Assembly: GCF_001645765.1 (NCBI RefSeq)
Contig: NZ_LWUJ01000014.1
Coordinates: 1-42,853, forward strand
Length of the DNA: 42,853 nucleotides
Reading direction: 5' to 3'
Source: Candidatus Mycoplasma haematobovis
GTDB lineage: Bacteria > Bacillota_I > Bacilli_A > Mycoplasmatales > Mycoplasmoidaceae
Positions 8,373 through 17,400 of the stretch are shown here, in pieces. The notes beneath the pieces were generated by a model. The model ran no database searches. It had not been told where the DNA came from and saw only the letters and a program-made list of their open reading frames with translations. Position numbers and translations under genes: made by a program. Positions within the stretch are counted from its first letter, which is position 1. Each line of letters starts with the position of its first letter.

Positions 8373-9004
8373 TATTGAGCCTTAGTACATCAATTTTTAA
8401 CTGATATATAGTTTGTCTCTCTTGTGTTTCTTACTTCCATACCTTTAACTATTTTGCACCTTTCTTTGTAATCACTAGGTAGTTGTTTTGTATTTCTTTT
8501 TACAGAAGGTCAATTACCAATAGTTAAAGGATTTTTGCCTTCATTATCTTTAACATACTTTTCTCAAGCAGAATTTCATAGATTTACATCGTCTCCTTCT
8601 TGCAAAATTGTGATTCCTTTTTCTTTACTACTTAATAAATCAGTAACTTTGAAAGATTTAGTACAGTATTTTTCAAATTCTGCTGCAAATGTTTCTTGTC
8701 CTTCAATAGCTAAGCCAGTGCTATTTAAGCATTTATTTTTAAAATTATCGGGAGCTTTGTTTTCATTGCTTTTGTTTTGTTCATAATCTGTTAATTTTCA
8801 AGGATTATTGGCTTTGATATATTCTTTTCATCTTTTTGCCCATTCTTCTTCACTATCTTTTGAACTTAATAGAGTTAGGTCTCTTTTGCTAATACGATGA
8901 GAAATTCTTTCCGTGTTGTAGTATCCTCTAATGAAATAACTACTAGTAGATACAGCTGTTAATCCTGCTATACCTGCTCCTATTTTGATTACAGTTCCAG
9001 ACAT
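8372..9004 (-). CDS. Family A two-module C-x22-C membrane-anchored protein (210 aa)
   Basis: ATG 9004 to TAA 8372. Belongs to a subgroup with the 9649 and 11145 starts, sharing SYFIRGYYNT(E/D)RI at residues 22-34 after the N-terminal helix (about 4-22). Module 1: WAKRWKEY (55-62), NFKNKC with Cys 92 and KYCTK with Cys 114 (spacing 21). Module 2: WNSAWEKY, YKERC with Cys 183 and NWCTKAQ with Cys 206 (spacing 22). Stop and next start overlap as TAATG with B gene 8372. Probable surface protein. Confidence 0.9.
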
Positions 9005-9016
9005 TGAAGTAATTTA

Positions 9017-9649
9017 TTAGTTGATTTGGGTACATCAATTTTTGACTGATATGAAATGTTGATCTCTTTTGGTTCTTACTTCTCGGCCTTGAGTATTTAT
9101 GCATTTACTACTGTAATCGCTAGGTAAATTATTTTTGTTCTTGGTAATAGATAGATTTCATTTATCAATTTCAAGAGGGTTACTATTTTTGTTGTCGTTT
9201 AAGTACTTGCCTCAAGCAGCTTTTCATAAATCATTGCTATCCCCTTGCTTTAATAAAGTAACTTTTTCTTCCTTTAGTAAATCAGTAATTTTGAAAGACT
9301 TAGTACAATAATCCTTTACTTGTGAAAATAATGATTCATTTCCTTCGATAGCTAAATAAGCACTATCTGAACACTTATTTTTGAAGCTCTTTGGAACAAC
9401 ATTACTATTTGCTTTAGCTTGAGCATAATCAGCTAATTGTCATACATTTTTGTCTCCATTTAAATATTCTTTTCATCTTTTCAATCATTCTTTGTCATCA
9501 TCTCAAGAAGTAAGTAAAGTCATGCCACCGTTAGTGATACGGTGTGTTATTCGTTCTGTATTGTAGTAACCTCTAATAAAGTAACTACTTGCGGATACTG
9601 CAGTTAGGACTGCAACACCAGCTCCAACTTTAATAGTAGTACCAAGCAT
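9017..9649 (-). CDS. Family A two-module C-x22-C membrane-anchored protein (210 aa)
   Basis: ATG 9649 to TAA 9017. Closest to the neighbour at 9004: the same SYFIRGYYNTERI block after the helix, WLKRWKEY (55-62), cysteines 93 and 115 (spacing 21) and 183 and 206 (spacing 22), ending NWCTQIN. The ATG overlaps the stop of the B gene 9649-10005 by one base. Tandem with 8372-9004, probably by local duplication followed by divergence. No enzyme motif. Confidence 0.9.
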
Positions 9650-10005
9650 TATTGTGTCTTTGTTTTAGTACATCAATCTACAAAGTCTAAATAGTCTTGG
9701 TCTTCTTTGTTTTTGACTCTAGTATTTAGACGTTTGGTACATTCTGTTTTTATGTTTTTATTTATTGTCGCTTTCTTTATTTCGCCATCAATATTTCATT
9801 TGTTTTCGGTTCCTGAAGTACCTACATATTTATTTCACGCATCAGTTCAATTATCTCCTGTAGCTAGTATTTCTTTCTTATTATCTTCCTTTAGTAAATC
9901 AGAAATCAAAACATCTCTAGCGCCAAAATAAATAGCACTTGCTGTTCCGCCAGCAACTACTGTACCTCCGGCTCCAAATGCTAATAGTTTTGTTGCTAAA
10001 GACAT
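9649..10005 (-). CDS. Family B one-module C-x22-C protein, shortest copy (118 aa)
   Basis: ATG 10005 to TAA 9649. Helix about 5-27 (TKLLAFGAGGTVVAGGTASA), then DVLISDLLKEDNKKEILA, WTDAWNKY (53-60), a very short linker, IKTEC (Cys 89) and VDWCTKTK (Cys 112), spaced 22. With no proline linker this is close to the minimal module. The WCTK end resembles family A more than the usual YCTK of family B. TAATG overlap with the downstream A gene. The decayed copy at 7510-7813 resembles this N-terminus. Confidence 0.88.
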
Positions 10006-10036
10006 AATTTGATATTTCTAAAAGTAATAGTTATTT

Positions 10037-10522
10037 TTATGAATCTTCAGCAGGAGCTACTTTAGTACAGTATTTTTCAATATTTTGATATTCAGTAGTT
10101 CAAGTACCAGATAGTTTTTCGCTTTCTCAACCCAAACATTTATTTTTGAAACTATCTGGAACTTTATCTTTTTTAGATTTCTGATCTTTTCAATCAGTTA
10201 ATTTTCAAATATCTATTTCTTCGATAATTGTACTGGATTGTGCTTTTGGAGCTGCCGGAGTTCTTGGTGCAGTAGGCGGTTCAGCAGGAGCTGGATTTGT
10301 TACTGTCTTAGTATGTGCTTGAATATATTGTTGTCAACTAGTATTTCAAGCACTTTCATCTTCTTTAATGTTTCTTAAGAAAACTCTATTTTTGCTCTTC
10401 AGTAACTCAGTAACTGGTCTTGGATTATCTTTGAATACAAAATAACCTCCATAAGCTAATCCACCAGCAGAAGCAATGCCTACTCCTGTTATTGTTAAAT
10501 GAGTTGTTGTTGGCACTGCCAT
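10037..10522 (-). CDS. Family B one-module protein with Pro/Ala-rich linker (161 aa)
   Basis: ATG 10522 to TAA 10037. The first 41 residues match the B protein at 8372 except at residue 3. Helix about 9-30, KDNPRPVTELL, WNTSWQQY (59-66), a linker rich in Pro, Ala and Thr (NPAPAEPPTAPRTPAAP), WKLTDW, DSFKNKC (Cys 129) and KYCTKVAP (Cys 152), spaced 22. It begins 3 bp after the stop of the A gene at 10525. Same operon-like run. Confidence 0.9.
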
Positions 10523-10524
10523 TA

Positions 10525-11145
10525 CTAGACTTTAGTACACCAACTTTTAACTATTGAATATTTTTCGTCTCTCTTGGTTCTTATTTCGCTATTTGCGTTC
10601 TTAATGCAGTTTTCTTTGTAATTATCAGGTAAATTATTATTTGTAAAATGCTTAATATCTAATGGGTCTTTGTTATTTTTTTTCTTATTTTCAAAGTATT
10701 TATCTCATGCTGCTTTTCAAAGTTTTGGGTCATCCTCTCTCTTAAGTAAAGTAATTCCTTTTTCTTGTCCTAATAAATCAGTAATTTTGAAAGACTTAGT
10801 ACAATATCTTTCTATTTGACTTAATAAACCTCTATTACCCTCAATAGCTGTGCCGGTACTGTAATAACATTTATCTTTAAAGCTCTTTGGAACTTGATCT
10901 TTATTGCCTTTTGTTTGATCAAAATCAGTTAATTTTCATATATTATTCGAATTTTCGACATAATCTTTTCATCTTTTCGCTCACTCCGCCTCTGGATCAG
11001 AATAATTAAGTAAAGTCATTCCAGAGTTATTAATTCTGTGAATTATTCTGTCAGTGTTGTAGTAACCTCTAATGAAGTAACTACCTGTAGTTACAGAACT
11101 GATACCAACAATACCTGCACCAACTTTAATTAAAGTATTAGACAT
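10525..11145 (-). CDS. Family A two-module C-x22-C membrane-anchored protein (206 aa)
   Basis: ATG 11145 to TAG 10525. Third member of the SYFIRGYYNT subgroup. Module 1: WAKRWKDY (55-62), SFKDKC with Cys 93 and RYCTK with Cys 115 (spacing 21). Module 2: WKAAWDKYF, YKENC with Cys 180 and SWCTKV with Cys 203 (spacing 22). The start overlaps the end of the upstream B gene (11138) by 8 bp, the same B-then-A order as at 4569/4579 and 14919/14929. Probable surface protein. Confidence 0.9.
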
Positions 11146-11596
11146 CGTTTAAATCATCTTTAGTACAGTAATCTAAGAAATTCTTAAATTCTTCTTTTCA
11201 AATACCAGCAACTTTTTCATTTTCTTTTGATTTGCATTTTTCTTTAAATACAGCAGGAACTTCGGTAGGTTTTCCTTTTATTGTGTCTCAATCCTTCAAA
11301 TCCCAAACATTCTTAATAGGCTCCGGAGCAGGTTCGGGATCAGCAGGAGGTTCAACTACCTTAGGAGGGGTTTTTGGAGGATTGTACTTATCTAAATATT
11401 TTTTTCAATTAGTCTTTCAAGCCTCTTCATCGCCCGTTTGCGAAAGTGCTACTTTCTTCTTAACACTTAAAAATTGAGATATGGGTCTCGGATTATCCTT
11501 AAGTAATTCATAACTACCATAAACTACACCACCAACAGTTGCTAATCCAACACTACCTAAAGATATGTTAGTGATTAGTGATGAAGGAATTGCCAT
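11138..11596 (-). CDS. Family B one-module protein with Pro/Glu-rich linker (152 aa)
   Basis: ATG 11596 to TAA 11138. N-terminus SSLITNISLGSVGLATVGG is shared with the B genes at 13604 and 15389. Helix about 8-29, ELLKDNPRPISQFL, WKTNWKKY (60-67), a linker with PPKTPPKVVEPPADPEPAPE, WDLKDW, FKEKC (Cys 121) and DYCTKDD (Cys 144), spaced 22. It is the first gene of the minus run extending to 6465, and is divergent from the disrupted C gene at 11658. Confidence 0.9.
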
Positions 11597-11643
11597 TTCT
11601 TTATTTTTTTAAAATTCTTTAACTTGTATCTTTTTTGAATAGC

Positions 11644-11650
11644 TATAAGT
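11644..11650 (+). promoter_or_regulatory. TATAAGT box before a family C gene (putative -10)
   Basis: TATAAGT begins 14 bp before ATG 11658, matching the boxes at 5021, 13643 and 15417. A GGAG follows it just before the start and could serve as a ribosome binding site. Confidence 0.5.
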
Positions 11651-11657
11651 TAGGAGT

Positions 11658-12294
11658 ATGAATCCTTTATTACCAAAGGTAGCTGTAGGTACTTTAGCAC
11701 TAAGCACTAAGCACTATTGGAACCGGCGCTTATTTTGGAGTTAAAGAGTTATTTAAAGGCATTAGTGTTAAAGAAAAATTGAATGGCGAGGGATTTAAAT
11801 TTATTAATTTTGATGATGCAGCACAGTGAACTGCTGAATTTGAATCAGATAGCGCAAAAATCCAAGCAACTTGAGGTACTGAAATTAAGGATGGGGAAAC
11901 TTTAAAGACTAAGTGCGGTAAGGTTATGTCTTCAGATTCTGAAAAGAATAAAGAAGATATTGAGAATGTAAAAAAATGATGTGGAATAAGATCAATTAGT
12001 AGTCAGTTAGAGAGAAAAGGCAAGAAATTTTTGGTTAATTCAAAAGAAGATGCTGGAACTTTAACAGGTAAATGAACAGCAACTTACAATAAGAGAAAGG
12101 AAAATCAAACAAGTAGAGCAACTTTAGGCCTTTCAGGAACATGACCATCTACTGATCAAAATGAAATTGAAAGAGTTAAAGCGCTTTGTCGCGAAAAAGG
12201 TAATTCTGATTTCTTAGTTAAAGATAATGTCATCTATACAGCAATAGAAAATTGATGCACTGAAGAAGGTGCTAAAGTAGATGTAAGACCCTAA
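11658..12294 (+). pseudogene. Family C gene switched off by a third 7-bp repeat unit
   Basis: ATG 11658 reads MNPLLPKVAVGTLALST and then leaves the family frame, stopping at a TAA shortly after. The cause is visible: AGCACTA occurs three times in tandem (11696-11716), while the intact paralog at 13657 has it twice. Removing one unit gives an uninterrupted frame of 209 codons to TAA 12294 with all family C blocks: KKWCGIRSISSQL, KWTATYNKRKE, CREKGNSDFL, NWCTEEGAK. No other damage is seen over 590 bp, which favours a reversible switch or a very recent event. OFF as sequenced. Confidence 0.8.
11696..11716 (+). repeat. Heptamer tandem repeat (AGCACTA x3)
   Basis: Three exact copies of AGCACTA lie in codons 13-20 of the family C gene at 11658. 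The intact paralog has two exact copies at 13695-13708. Since 7 is not a multiple of 3, gain or loss of one unit changes the frame. Confidence 0.9.
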
Positions 12295-12316
12295 TTAAAT
12301 ATCTTTAAAAAAATTG

Positions 12317-13088
12317 TTATTGACACTTTAAAGTAACTCTTGAACCTAGAGGGCTTTCCATTGGTTCACACCTAAAACTTTCATAATAACCATAAGGTCC
12401 GCTATTTCAGCGCCCCCAATCTTCTGAACGTTCAACATCTTCTAGAATTATTTCATAATTAGAATCTTGAACGAATTTTTTTAGTATCCTGTCATTTGGA
12501 TCAGTCTTTAAAGGTTTAGGCAATCATTTTTTACAACGATAGTCCAGTCCTCATACTCCACAACCACCAGGATATGGAAATGACATTTTTGATATTACTT
12601 TCTTTTCGTTTCTTGTTTGATAATCGTATTCCTTTGTAAGAAGATTATCAAAATCAAAACTAATGCTACTCTGATTAACTGCTATCGGACTATCTCTATG
12701 GTCATATAGTCATGAAGTGTAAGGAATTCAATCATAATTACCTGATTTTCCTACTACGGTATTTCATTTTCTAGTTTCTGAACGAAGCTCATCCAGTTGA
12801 CGAATTTCAAAAACTTCTTTATTTAAAAGACGAAAAGAATTTTCGTAATATTGTCCTCTTCAATTTAAAGGACTATTTTTATTAAGGTCATAACAAATCA
12901 AAAGCTCATAAATATTATCTTCACTGGTTGCCAGTATTTTGCAGTATTTAGGATAGTTTGGCTCTTCTTTATCAATTAATTCAATACTTTCTTCCTTTCT
13001 TCTGACTTAAGGCCGTCTCAGTAGCACCTGTAACAATAATGGAAGTTAAACCTAATCAAGAAAAAACAGCTTTTTTACCTAATGACAT
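12317..13088 (-). pseudogene. Unrelated tyrosine-rich protein gene with a frameshift after the N-terminal helix
   Basis: ATG 13088 reads MSLGKKAVFSWLGLTSIIVTG (a typical anchor) to about residue 28. The body, about 228 residues ending at TAA 12317, is in another frame, which is closed upstream by a TAA. One base too many lies near 13000-13015, in or before a purine-rich AGAAGAAAGGAAG stretch. The body has no C-x22-C module. It is rich in Tyr, Asn and Trp, with PYPGGCGVWGLDYRC, WIPYTSWLYDH, PYGYYESFRC and a final LKCQ. I do not recognise it. It follows the B gene at 13604 by 45 bp, in the place where an A gene is usual. Confidence 0.65.
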
Positions 13089-13133
13089 GCAATAAACTTA
13101 ATTATTTAAAGAAACAATTAATAATTAAGTAAA

Positions 13134-13604
13134 TTAAAGATCTTCTGGAGTTGCTTTTGTACAATATTCTTCTACTTCTTTAAATTTAGCACTTCAAATA
13201 CCAGGAACATTCTCTTTAGATTTAGTCGAACAAGCATCTTTAAAGGTTTGCGGAACCTTTTCTTTATCACCTTTCTTCTGGTCTCAATCACTTAAACTTC
13301 AAACATCTTTAATTGATTCTGGAACAGGATCGGGTTCTGTAGGTGCTTGTGAATCTTTTGGCTTGAGTGGTTTAGGCTTTGGAGGAGGATTAAATCTATC
13401 TATATATTTACCTCAATTAGTTTTTCAATGAATATCATCTGAAGAATCAGTAAGTGATAACAAAGTTCTTTTCTTTACATCAAGAAATTTAGTAATTGGT
13501 CTTGGATCGTCTTTAAGTAAGTAATAACCTCCACCTATTATCCCACCAATAGTTGTTAATCCAATACCACTAAGAGATAAATTAGTGATTAGTGATGAGG
13601 ACAT
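13134..13604 (-). CDS. Family B one-module protein with Pro/Lys-rich linker (156 aa)
   Basis: ATG 13604 to TAA 13134. Helix about 6-29 (ITNLSLSGIGLTTIGGIIGGG), LLKDDPRPITKFLDVKKR, WKTNWGKY (60-67), a linker with NPPPKPKPLKPK and TEPDPVPE, WSLSDW, FKDAC (Cys 125) and EYCTK (Cys 148), spaced 22. Divergent from the intact C gene at 13657 across 52 bp containing a TATAAGT box. The downstream gene is the unrelated frameshifted one. Confidence 0.9.
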
Positions 13605-13642
13605 TTAATTTGTTATTTTCTTGTATTCTACTTTTTTGTAAA

Positions 13643-13649
13643 TATAAGT
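13643..13649 (+). promoter_or_regulatory. TATAAGT box before a family C gene (putative -10)
   Basis: TATAAGT begins 14 bp before ATG 13657 and is followed by AAGGAAT next to the start. A TTGTAT 16 bp upstream (13621-13626) could be a -35, but this pairing is not conserved at the other three sites. Confidence 0.5.
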
Positions 13650-13656
13650 AAGGAAT

Positions 13657-14286
13657 ATGAATCCTTTATTACCAAAGATAGCTGTAGGTACTTTAGCACT
13701 AAGCACTATTGGAACCGGTGCTTATTTTGGGGCTAAAGAGTTATTTAGAGGAACTACTATTAAAGAACAATTAGCAAAGGAGAATTTTAAATTTATTGAT
13801 CTTAGTAATTCTGATCAGTGGAATTTAGAGTTTGAATCAGATAGCGAAAATATTAAGAAAACATGAGGAGACAAAGTTAATAGTGGTGATAAGTTAAGAG
13901 AAAAATGTGAAGCAATGATGTCTTCAAATTTCGAAAAGCATAAGTCAGATATAGATAATGTTAAGAAATGATGCGGAATAAGATCAATCAGTAATCAGTT
14001 AGCAAGAAAAAACAAAAAATTTTTAGTTAATTTGGATGGAACAACAGAAGAGCAGAATAGGCAGTGAACAGCAACCTACAATAAACGAAAAACAGACAAA
14101 ACAAATAGGACTAAGTTAGGTTTGAAGGGCGAGTGACCTACTGATAATAGGGATGAAATGACTGAATTTAAGAGATTATGTGGTGAGAAAGGTAAAGCTG
14201 ATTATTTAGCTAATACTAAAGAAACTTATACAGTAATTGAAGATTGATGTACAGTTGAGGGCGCTTCTAAAACGGTTACAGGTTAG
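13657..14286 (+). CDS. Family C two-module membrane-anchored protein (209 aa)
   Basis: ATG 13657 to TAG 14286. N-terminal helix about 8-25 (IAVGTLALSTIGTGAYFG), KEQLAKENFKFID, WNLEF, cysteines 84, 106, 175 and 198. Blocks: KKWCGIRSISNQL, WTATYNKRKTD, a WP tract and EDWCTVEGA. The last pair is spaced 22. It carries AGCACTA twice and is in frame, so it is the ON counterpart of 11658. Its 3' end overlaps the convergent A gene (end 14276) by 11 bp. Probable surface protein. Confidence 0.92.
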
Positions 14287-14929
14287 TTTTTGTCTTTAAT
14301 TTAGTACATCAAGTCTTAACTGTATAGTAATCAGATTCATCTTTATTTCTTACTTCTGTTTCTTTGAGTATTTCACATTTTGTTTTGTAATCAGTTGGTA
14401 AGTTATTGGGAGTTTTCTTAGCATTTTCAAAATTATTAATATTTAAGAAATTTGAGTTTCAATGTTTGTCATCACTTAAATATTTATTTCAGGCCTCTTT
14501 TCAAGCAGGCTCTTGATTATCTCCAGTAATAAATTCAACTAATTCTTCCGTTTCTAATAAGGTTGCAATTTTGAAAGATTTAGTACATCATTTCTTAACA
14601 TCATCTAAGTTTTGTAGATTATCTGATCTATCTTTTGCTTTATTAAAGCAAGTTTCTTTAAAGTCTTTTGGTACTTTATTTAGATTAGTACTATCTGTTG
14701 GATAATCCTTTATTTTTCATTTATTATCTCTGTTTTCAACATATTCTTTTCATCTTTTTAGTCATTCTGATTCATAATCAGTATCAGTTAATAAATGTAT
14801 TTCATTCTTTTTGAAATTATTTTGAATATATTCTTTAGTTAAGTAATCATAAGTAAAGTAACCACCAGTAGCTATTGCAGTGGCACCAATCAAATTTGCC
14901 ACTACCTTTGCTACTAAACTAGTCCCCAT
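14276..14929 (-). CDS. Family A two-module C-x22-C membrane-anchored protein (217 aa)
   Basis: ATG 14929 to TAA 14276. Helix about 6-25. Module 1: WLKRWKEY (56-63), DFKETC with Cys 94 and KWCTK with Cys 115 (spacing 20, one of the shortest). Module 2: WKEAWNKY, YKTKC with Cys 185 and TWCTKLK with Cys 208 (spacing 22). Its last 11 bp overlap the convergent family C gene. The start overlaps the upstream B gene (end 14919) by 11 bp, as at 4569/4579. Confidence 0.9.
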
Positions 14930-15389
14930 CTATTTCCTTAGTACAATAGTCTACCACTTGTTTGAATGTATCAGCTCAAATACCATTAACTTTTTCTTTA
15001 GATTTTTGTTCACAAGTTGTTTTGAAAATAGTAGGAACTGTATCTGATTTTGATTTATGTTTCTCTCAACCCTCCAAATCCCAAACATCTTTTTTAGTTT
15101 CTTTAGGAGCTGATGAAGGTTGTGAAATTGCAGAATCGCCTACTTCAGAAGGGGTTGCTGGTTTGGGAGTATTATTAATTATGTATTTAGATCAATTATC
15201 TTTTCAAGCTTGTTCATCATCGTTTCCATTGGTAGATAACAAAGCTCGCTTCTTTACTTGTAAAAACTCTTTGACTTCTCTTGGATCGTGTTTAAGTAAT
15301 TCATAACTACCATAAACTACACCACCAACAGTGGCTAATCCAATACTACCTAAAGATATGTTAGTGATTAGTGATGGAGAAATTGTCAT
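14919..15389 (-). CDS. Family B one-module protein (156 aa)
   Basis: ATG 15389 to TAG 14919. N-terminus SPSLITNISLGSIGLATVGG is almost the same as the B gene at 11596. ELLKHDPREVKEFLQVKKR, WKDNWSKY (62-69), a Ser/Pro linker (NNTPKPATPSEVGD), WDLEGW, FKTTC (Cys 126) and DYCTKE (Cys 149), spaced 22. Starts a B-A pair and is divergent from the C gene at 15432 across 42 bp. Confidence 0.9.
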
Positions 15390-15416
15390 ACTTGATTAAA
15401 TACAAGCTTTGTAACT

Positions 15417-15423
15417 TATAAGT
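15417..15423 (+). promoter_or_regulatory. TATAAGT box before a family C gene (putative -10)
   Basis: TATAAGT begins 15 bp before ATG 15432, the same position as at the three other B<->C junctions. Confidence 0.5.
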
Positions 15424-15431
15424 AGAAAAAT

Positions 15432-16052
15432 ATGAGTACTTTACCTCTAAAGATAGTTGGTGGCACTGTGGCACTAGGTTCTTTAGGGACTGGTGTTTAC
15501 TTTGGAGGCAAAGAGTTATTAAGAGCACCAACAATTAAAGAGAAATTAAGTAGTGAAAACTTTAAATTTATTCCTTCCGTTGCTAATAGTAATAGTCAAT
15601 GGGAGGCAGAATTTAAATCAGACGAAGTAGCTATTAAGGAAAAATTAGGCAGTAACGCTGATGCAACTGCTCTTAGACAATGATGTGAATCTAAATATGG
15701 TTCACCTAGCACTAGTGTGAAAGATTTAGAGAATGTTAAGAAATGATGTGGAATTAGAGATATTAGTAGTCAATTAGTGAGAAAAAATCGAAAATTATTG
15801 ATAGGTCAGACTGGTAGCGATGTTGATAGTAAATGAACAAAGACTATAGAGAAAAGGAAAACAAGCAATTCTGTAAGAAGTAAATTAGGACTAGAAGGAG
15901 AGTGAAGTGCTGCTAAGAATGATGACAAAGACAACATTAAGAGATGATGTTCAGATAAATCTAAAGAGGATTTCTTAGTTGGAGAAGAAACTTACAAACT
16001 TGTTGAAGCTTGATGTACAGAACAAGGAGCAACAATAGAAAGCATTCAGTAA
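15432..16052 (+). CDS. Family C two-module membrane-anchored protein (206 aa)
   Basis: ATG 15432 to TAA 16052. Helix about 7-25 (KIVGGTVALGSLGTGVYFG), then KEKLSSENFKFI, WEAEFKSDE, cysteines 85, 106, 173 and 195. Blocks: KKWCGIRDISSQL, KWTKTIEKRK, EAWCTEQGA. The last pair is spaced 21. The heptamer position reads GTGGCACTAGGTTCT, so the AGCACTA repeat is lost and this copy should be stable. Probable surface protein. Thirteen bp later a different two-module gene starts. Confidence 0.9.
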
Positions 16053-16064
16053 TAGCTAGTTATT

Positions 16065-16715
16065 ATGGCTTTTTCTTGAGCAAAATTTAGTCAAATTTAC
16101 ACTTGTTGTGGTTCTTTAGGAACCGGTGCTTACATATATTTCTTAATTCCCAAAGGAGAAGCGTCAAGTGTATCAGAAGTATTGGATAGAGCAGGATTTA
16201 CTGGTATTGAAAAAGCCAGTGTTAGTGATTTAAAGAAATTAGTAGCGGCATACAAGAAAGCTCTCGAAAGAGAAAAAGATGACTTTAAAGAAAGGATTGA
16301 AGAAGTTACAGATCCAAATGCAAGTGATGAAGTTATAGGCGAGCAAATAAGAGGAGGTTGTAGGAGGTTAACATTAGGCGGCGATTTATCTTCTAAGAGT
16401 AGAGATACTTCCAGAAGATTTTGTGTTGTGCCTGTAACAATAGAAAAAACATTAGAGAAACAAGGATTTAAGTTTATGGATTATTCATTGAGTAACAAAG
16501 CATATGATGATAAATGAGCGGCCAATGCAGATAGGTTATTAGATTCTTCAAATGCACCGGAATCGCTTAAGAAGTTAAGAGATAACAAAGATGAAAAAGT
16601 GAAGGCGATTAAGACTTCTTGTAGGGATGTTGCTGGGGCTCCAACAACATCAAGATTATTTAATAAATTTGTTGAAGTAGCAAGAGACTATTGTTCAGAC
16701 AAATCAGGAAAGTAA
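16065..16715 (+). CDS. Divergent two-module Cys-pair membrane-anchored protein (216 aa)
   Basis: ATG 16065 to TAA 16715. The N-terminal segment WAKFSQIYTCCGSLGTGAYIYF (about 5-26) is a helix ending in GTGAY, as in family C, but with two extra cysteines. A charged, probably coiled helix follows (KKLVAAYKKALEREKDDFKERI). The first pair is GGCRRL to RRFCVV (20 between); module 2 has DDKWAANADRLL and a pair from TSCRDV to DYCSDK (23 between). The spacing departs from 22, and the GFTGIEKAS / GFKFMDYS segments open each half, so this is an internally duplicated, diverged relative. No paralog elsewhere in the window. Confidence 0.88.
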
Positions 16716-16749
16716 GTACTATATAAGGTGAAGGCATATTAACACTCTA

Positions 16750-17339
16750 ATGGAAATAATTACTGTCTCTAAGGTTGTCATTAGGTAATAAGATAGTTGA
16801 ATTAATTAAGCAATACAATTCAGAAAAGAAAGTAATATCTAGCTTTATTTCGTTCTATAGTGAGAAGTGAAGAAATGCTTGAAATAAATATTTATTAGAT
16901 AATAAAGGCAAATATGCTTGTGAAAGATATTCAGAAACTTGTTGAAAGGTAGCATTAATTAAATATCCAAGGATTTTAGGTAATCTATTAGGCATCGCTG
17001 AAAAATTAAAGCAAGAACTTTTAAGTGATTTGTAACCTGCTATGAACAGCTTTATTAAGCAGTCTCAAACATTAGGTGAAAAAATAAATGGTGTAACTGG
17101 AGAGTATGTATCAAAATTAATAGAGTACTGTTCTGTAGATCATAGCGTTCAAGACTTAATTGGCAACGAATATCCAAATAAAAAATTCGTCGATTTTAGT
17201 AAGATTTAAACTACTGACTCTATAGCTATTGAGCTTTATGGAAGATATGAAAGTAAAAACAATTAAAGAAGTAGTTAACTATTGTACTTTTGATCAAAGT
17301 AGATCAGTAGATTATGGCAGTGACAGAGTTAACAAATAA
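16750..17339 (+). pseudogene. Relic of a family L three-module gene
   Basis: Three separate open pieces align in order with the L genes at 23817 and 33990. Piece 1 (about 16773-17034) reads IVELIKQYNSEKK and YSEKWRNAW, matching VVDLLKVHNPER and YSDRWKKAW. Piece 2 (17042-17209) reads MNSFIKQ, a CSVDHSVQDLI stretch and YPNKKFV, matching the second module end. Piece 3 (about 17240-17339) reads IKEVVNYCTFDQSRS, matching the last Cys. The gene has lost about 450 bp and contains stops and frameshifts. It stands directly before a D gene, which is also where the intact L gene at 23817 stands. Confidence 0.7.
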
Positions 17340-17400
17340 GGACATTAGTACAAAGTAAGGTTATTAAGTGTATTTATTTTCTTAAAAGAATTAATAAATA

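Noticed and set aside
16182-16517. Separate 111-codon gene starting at TTG 16182
   Set aside because: With TGA as Trp it is only the middle of the 216-residue gene 16065-16715.
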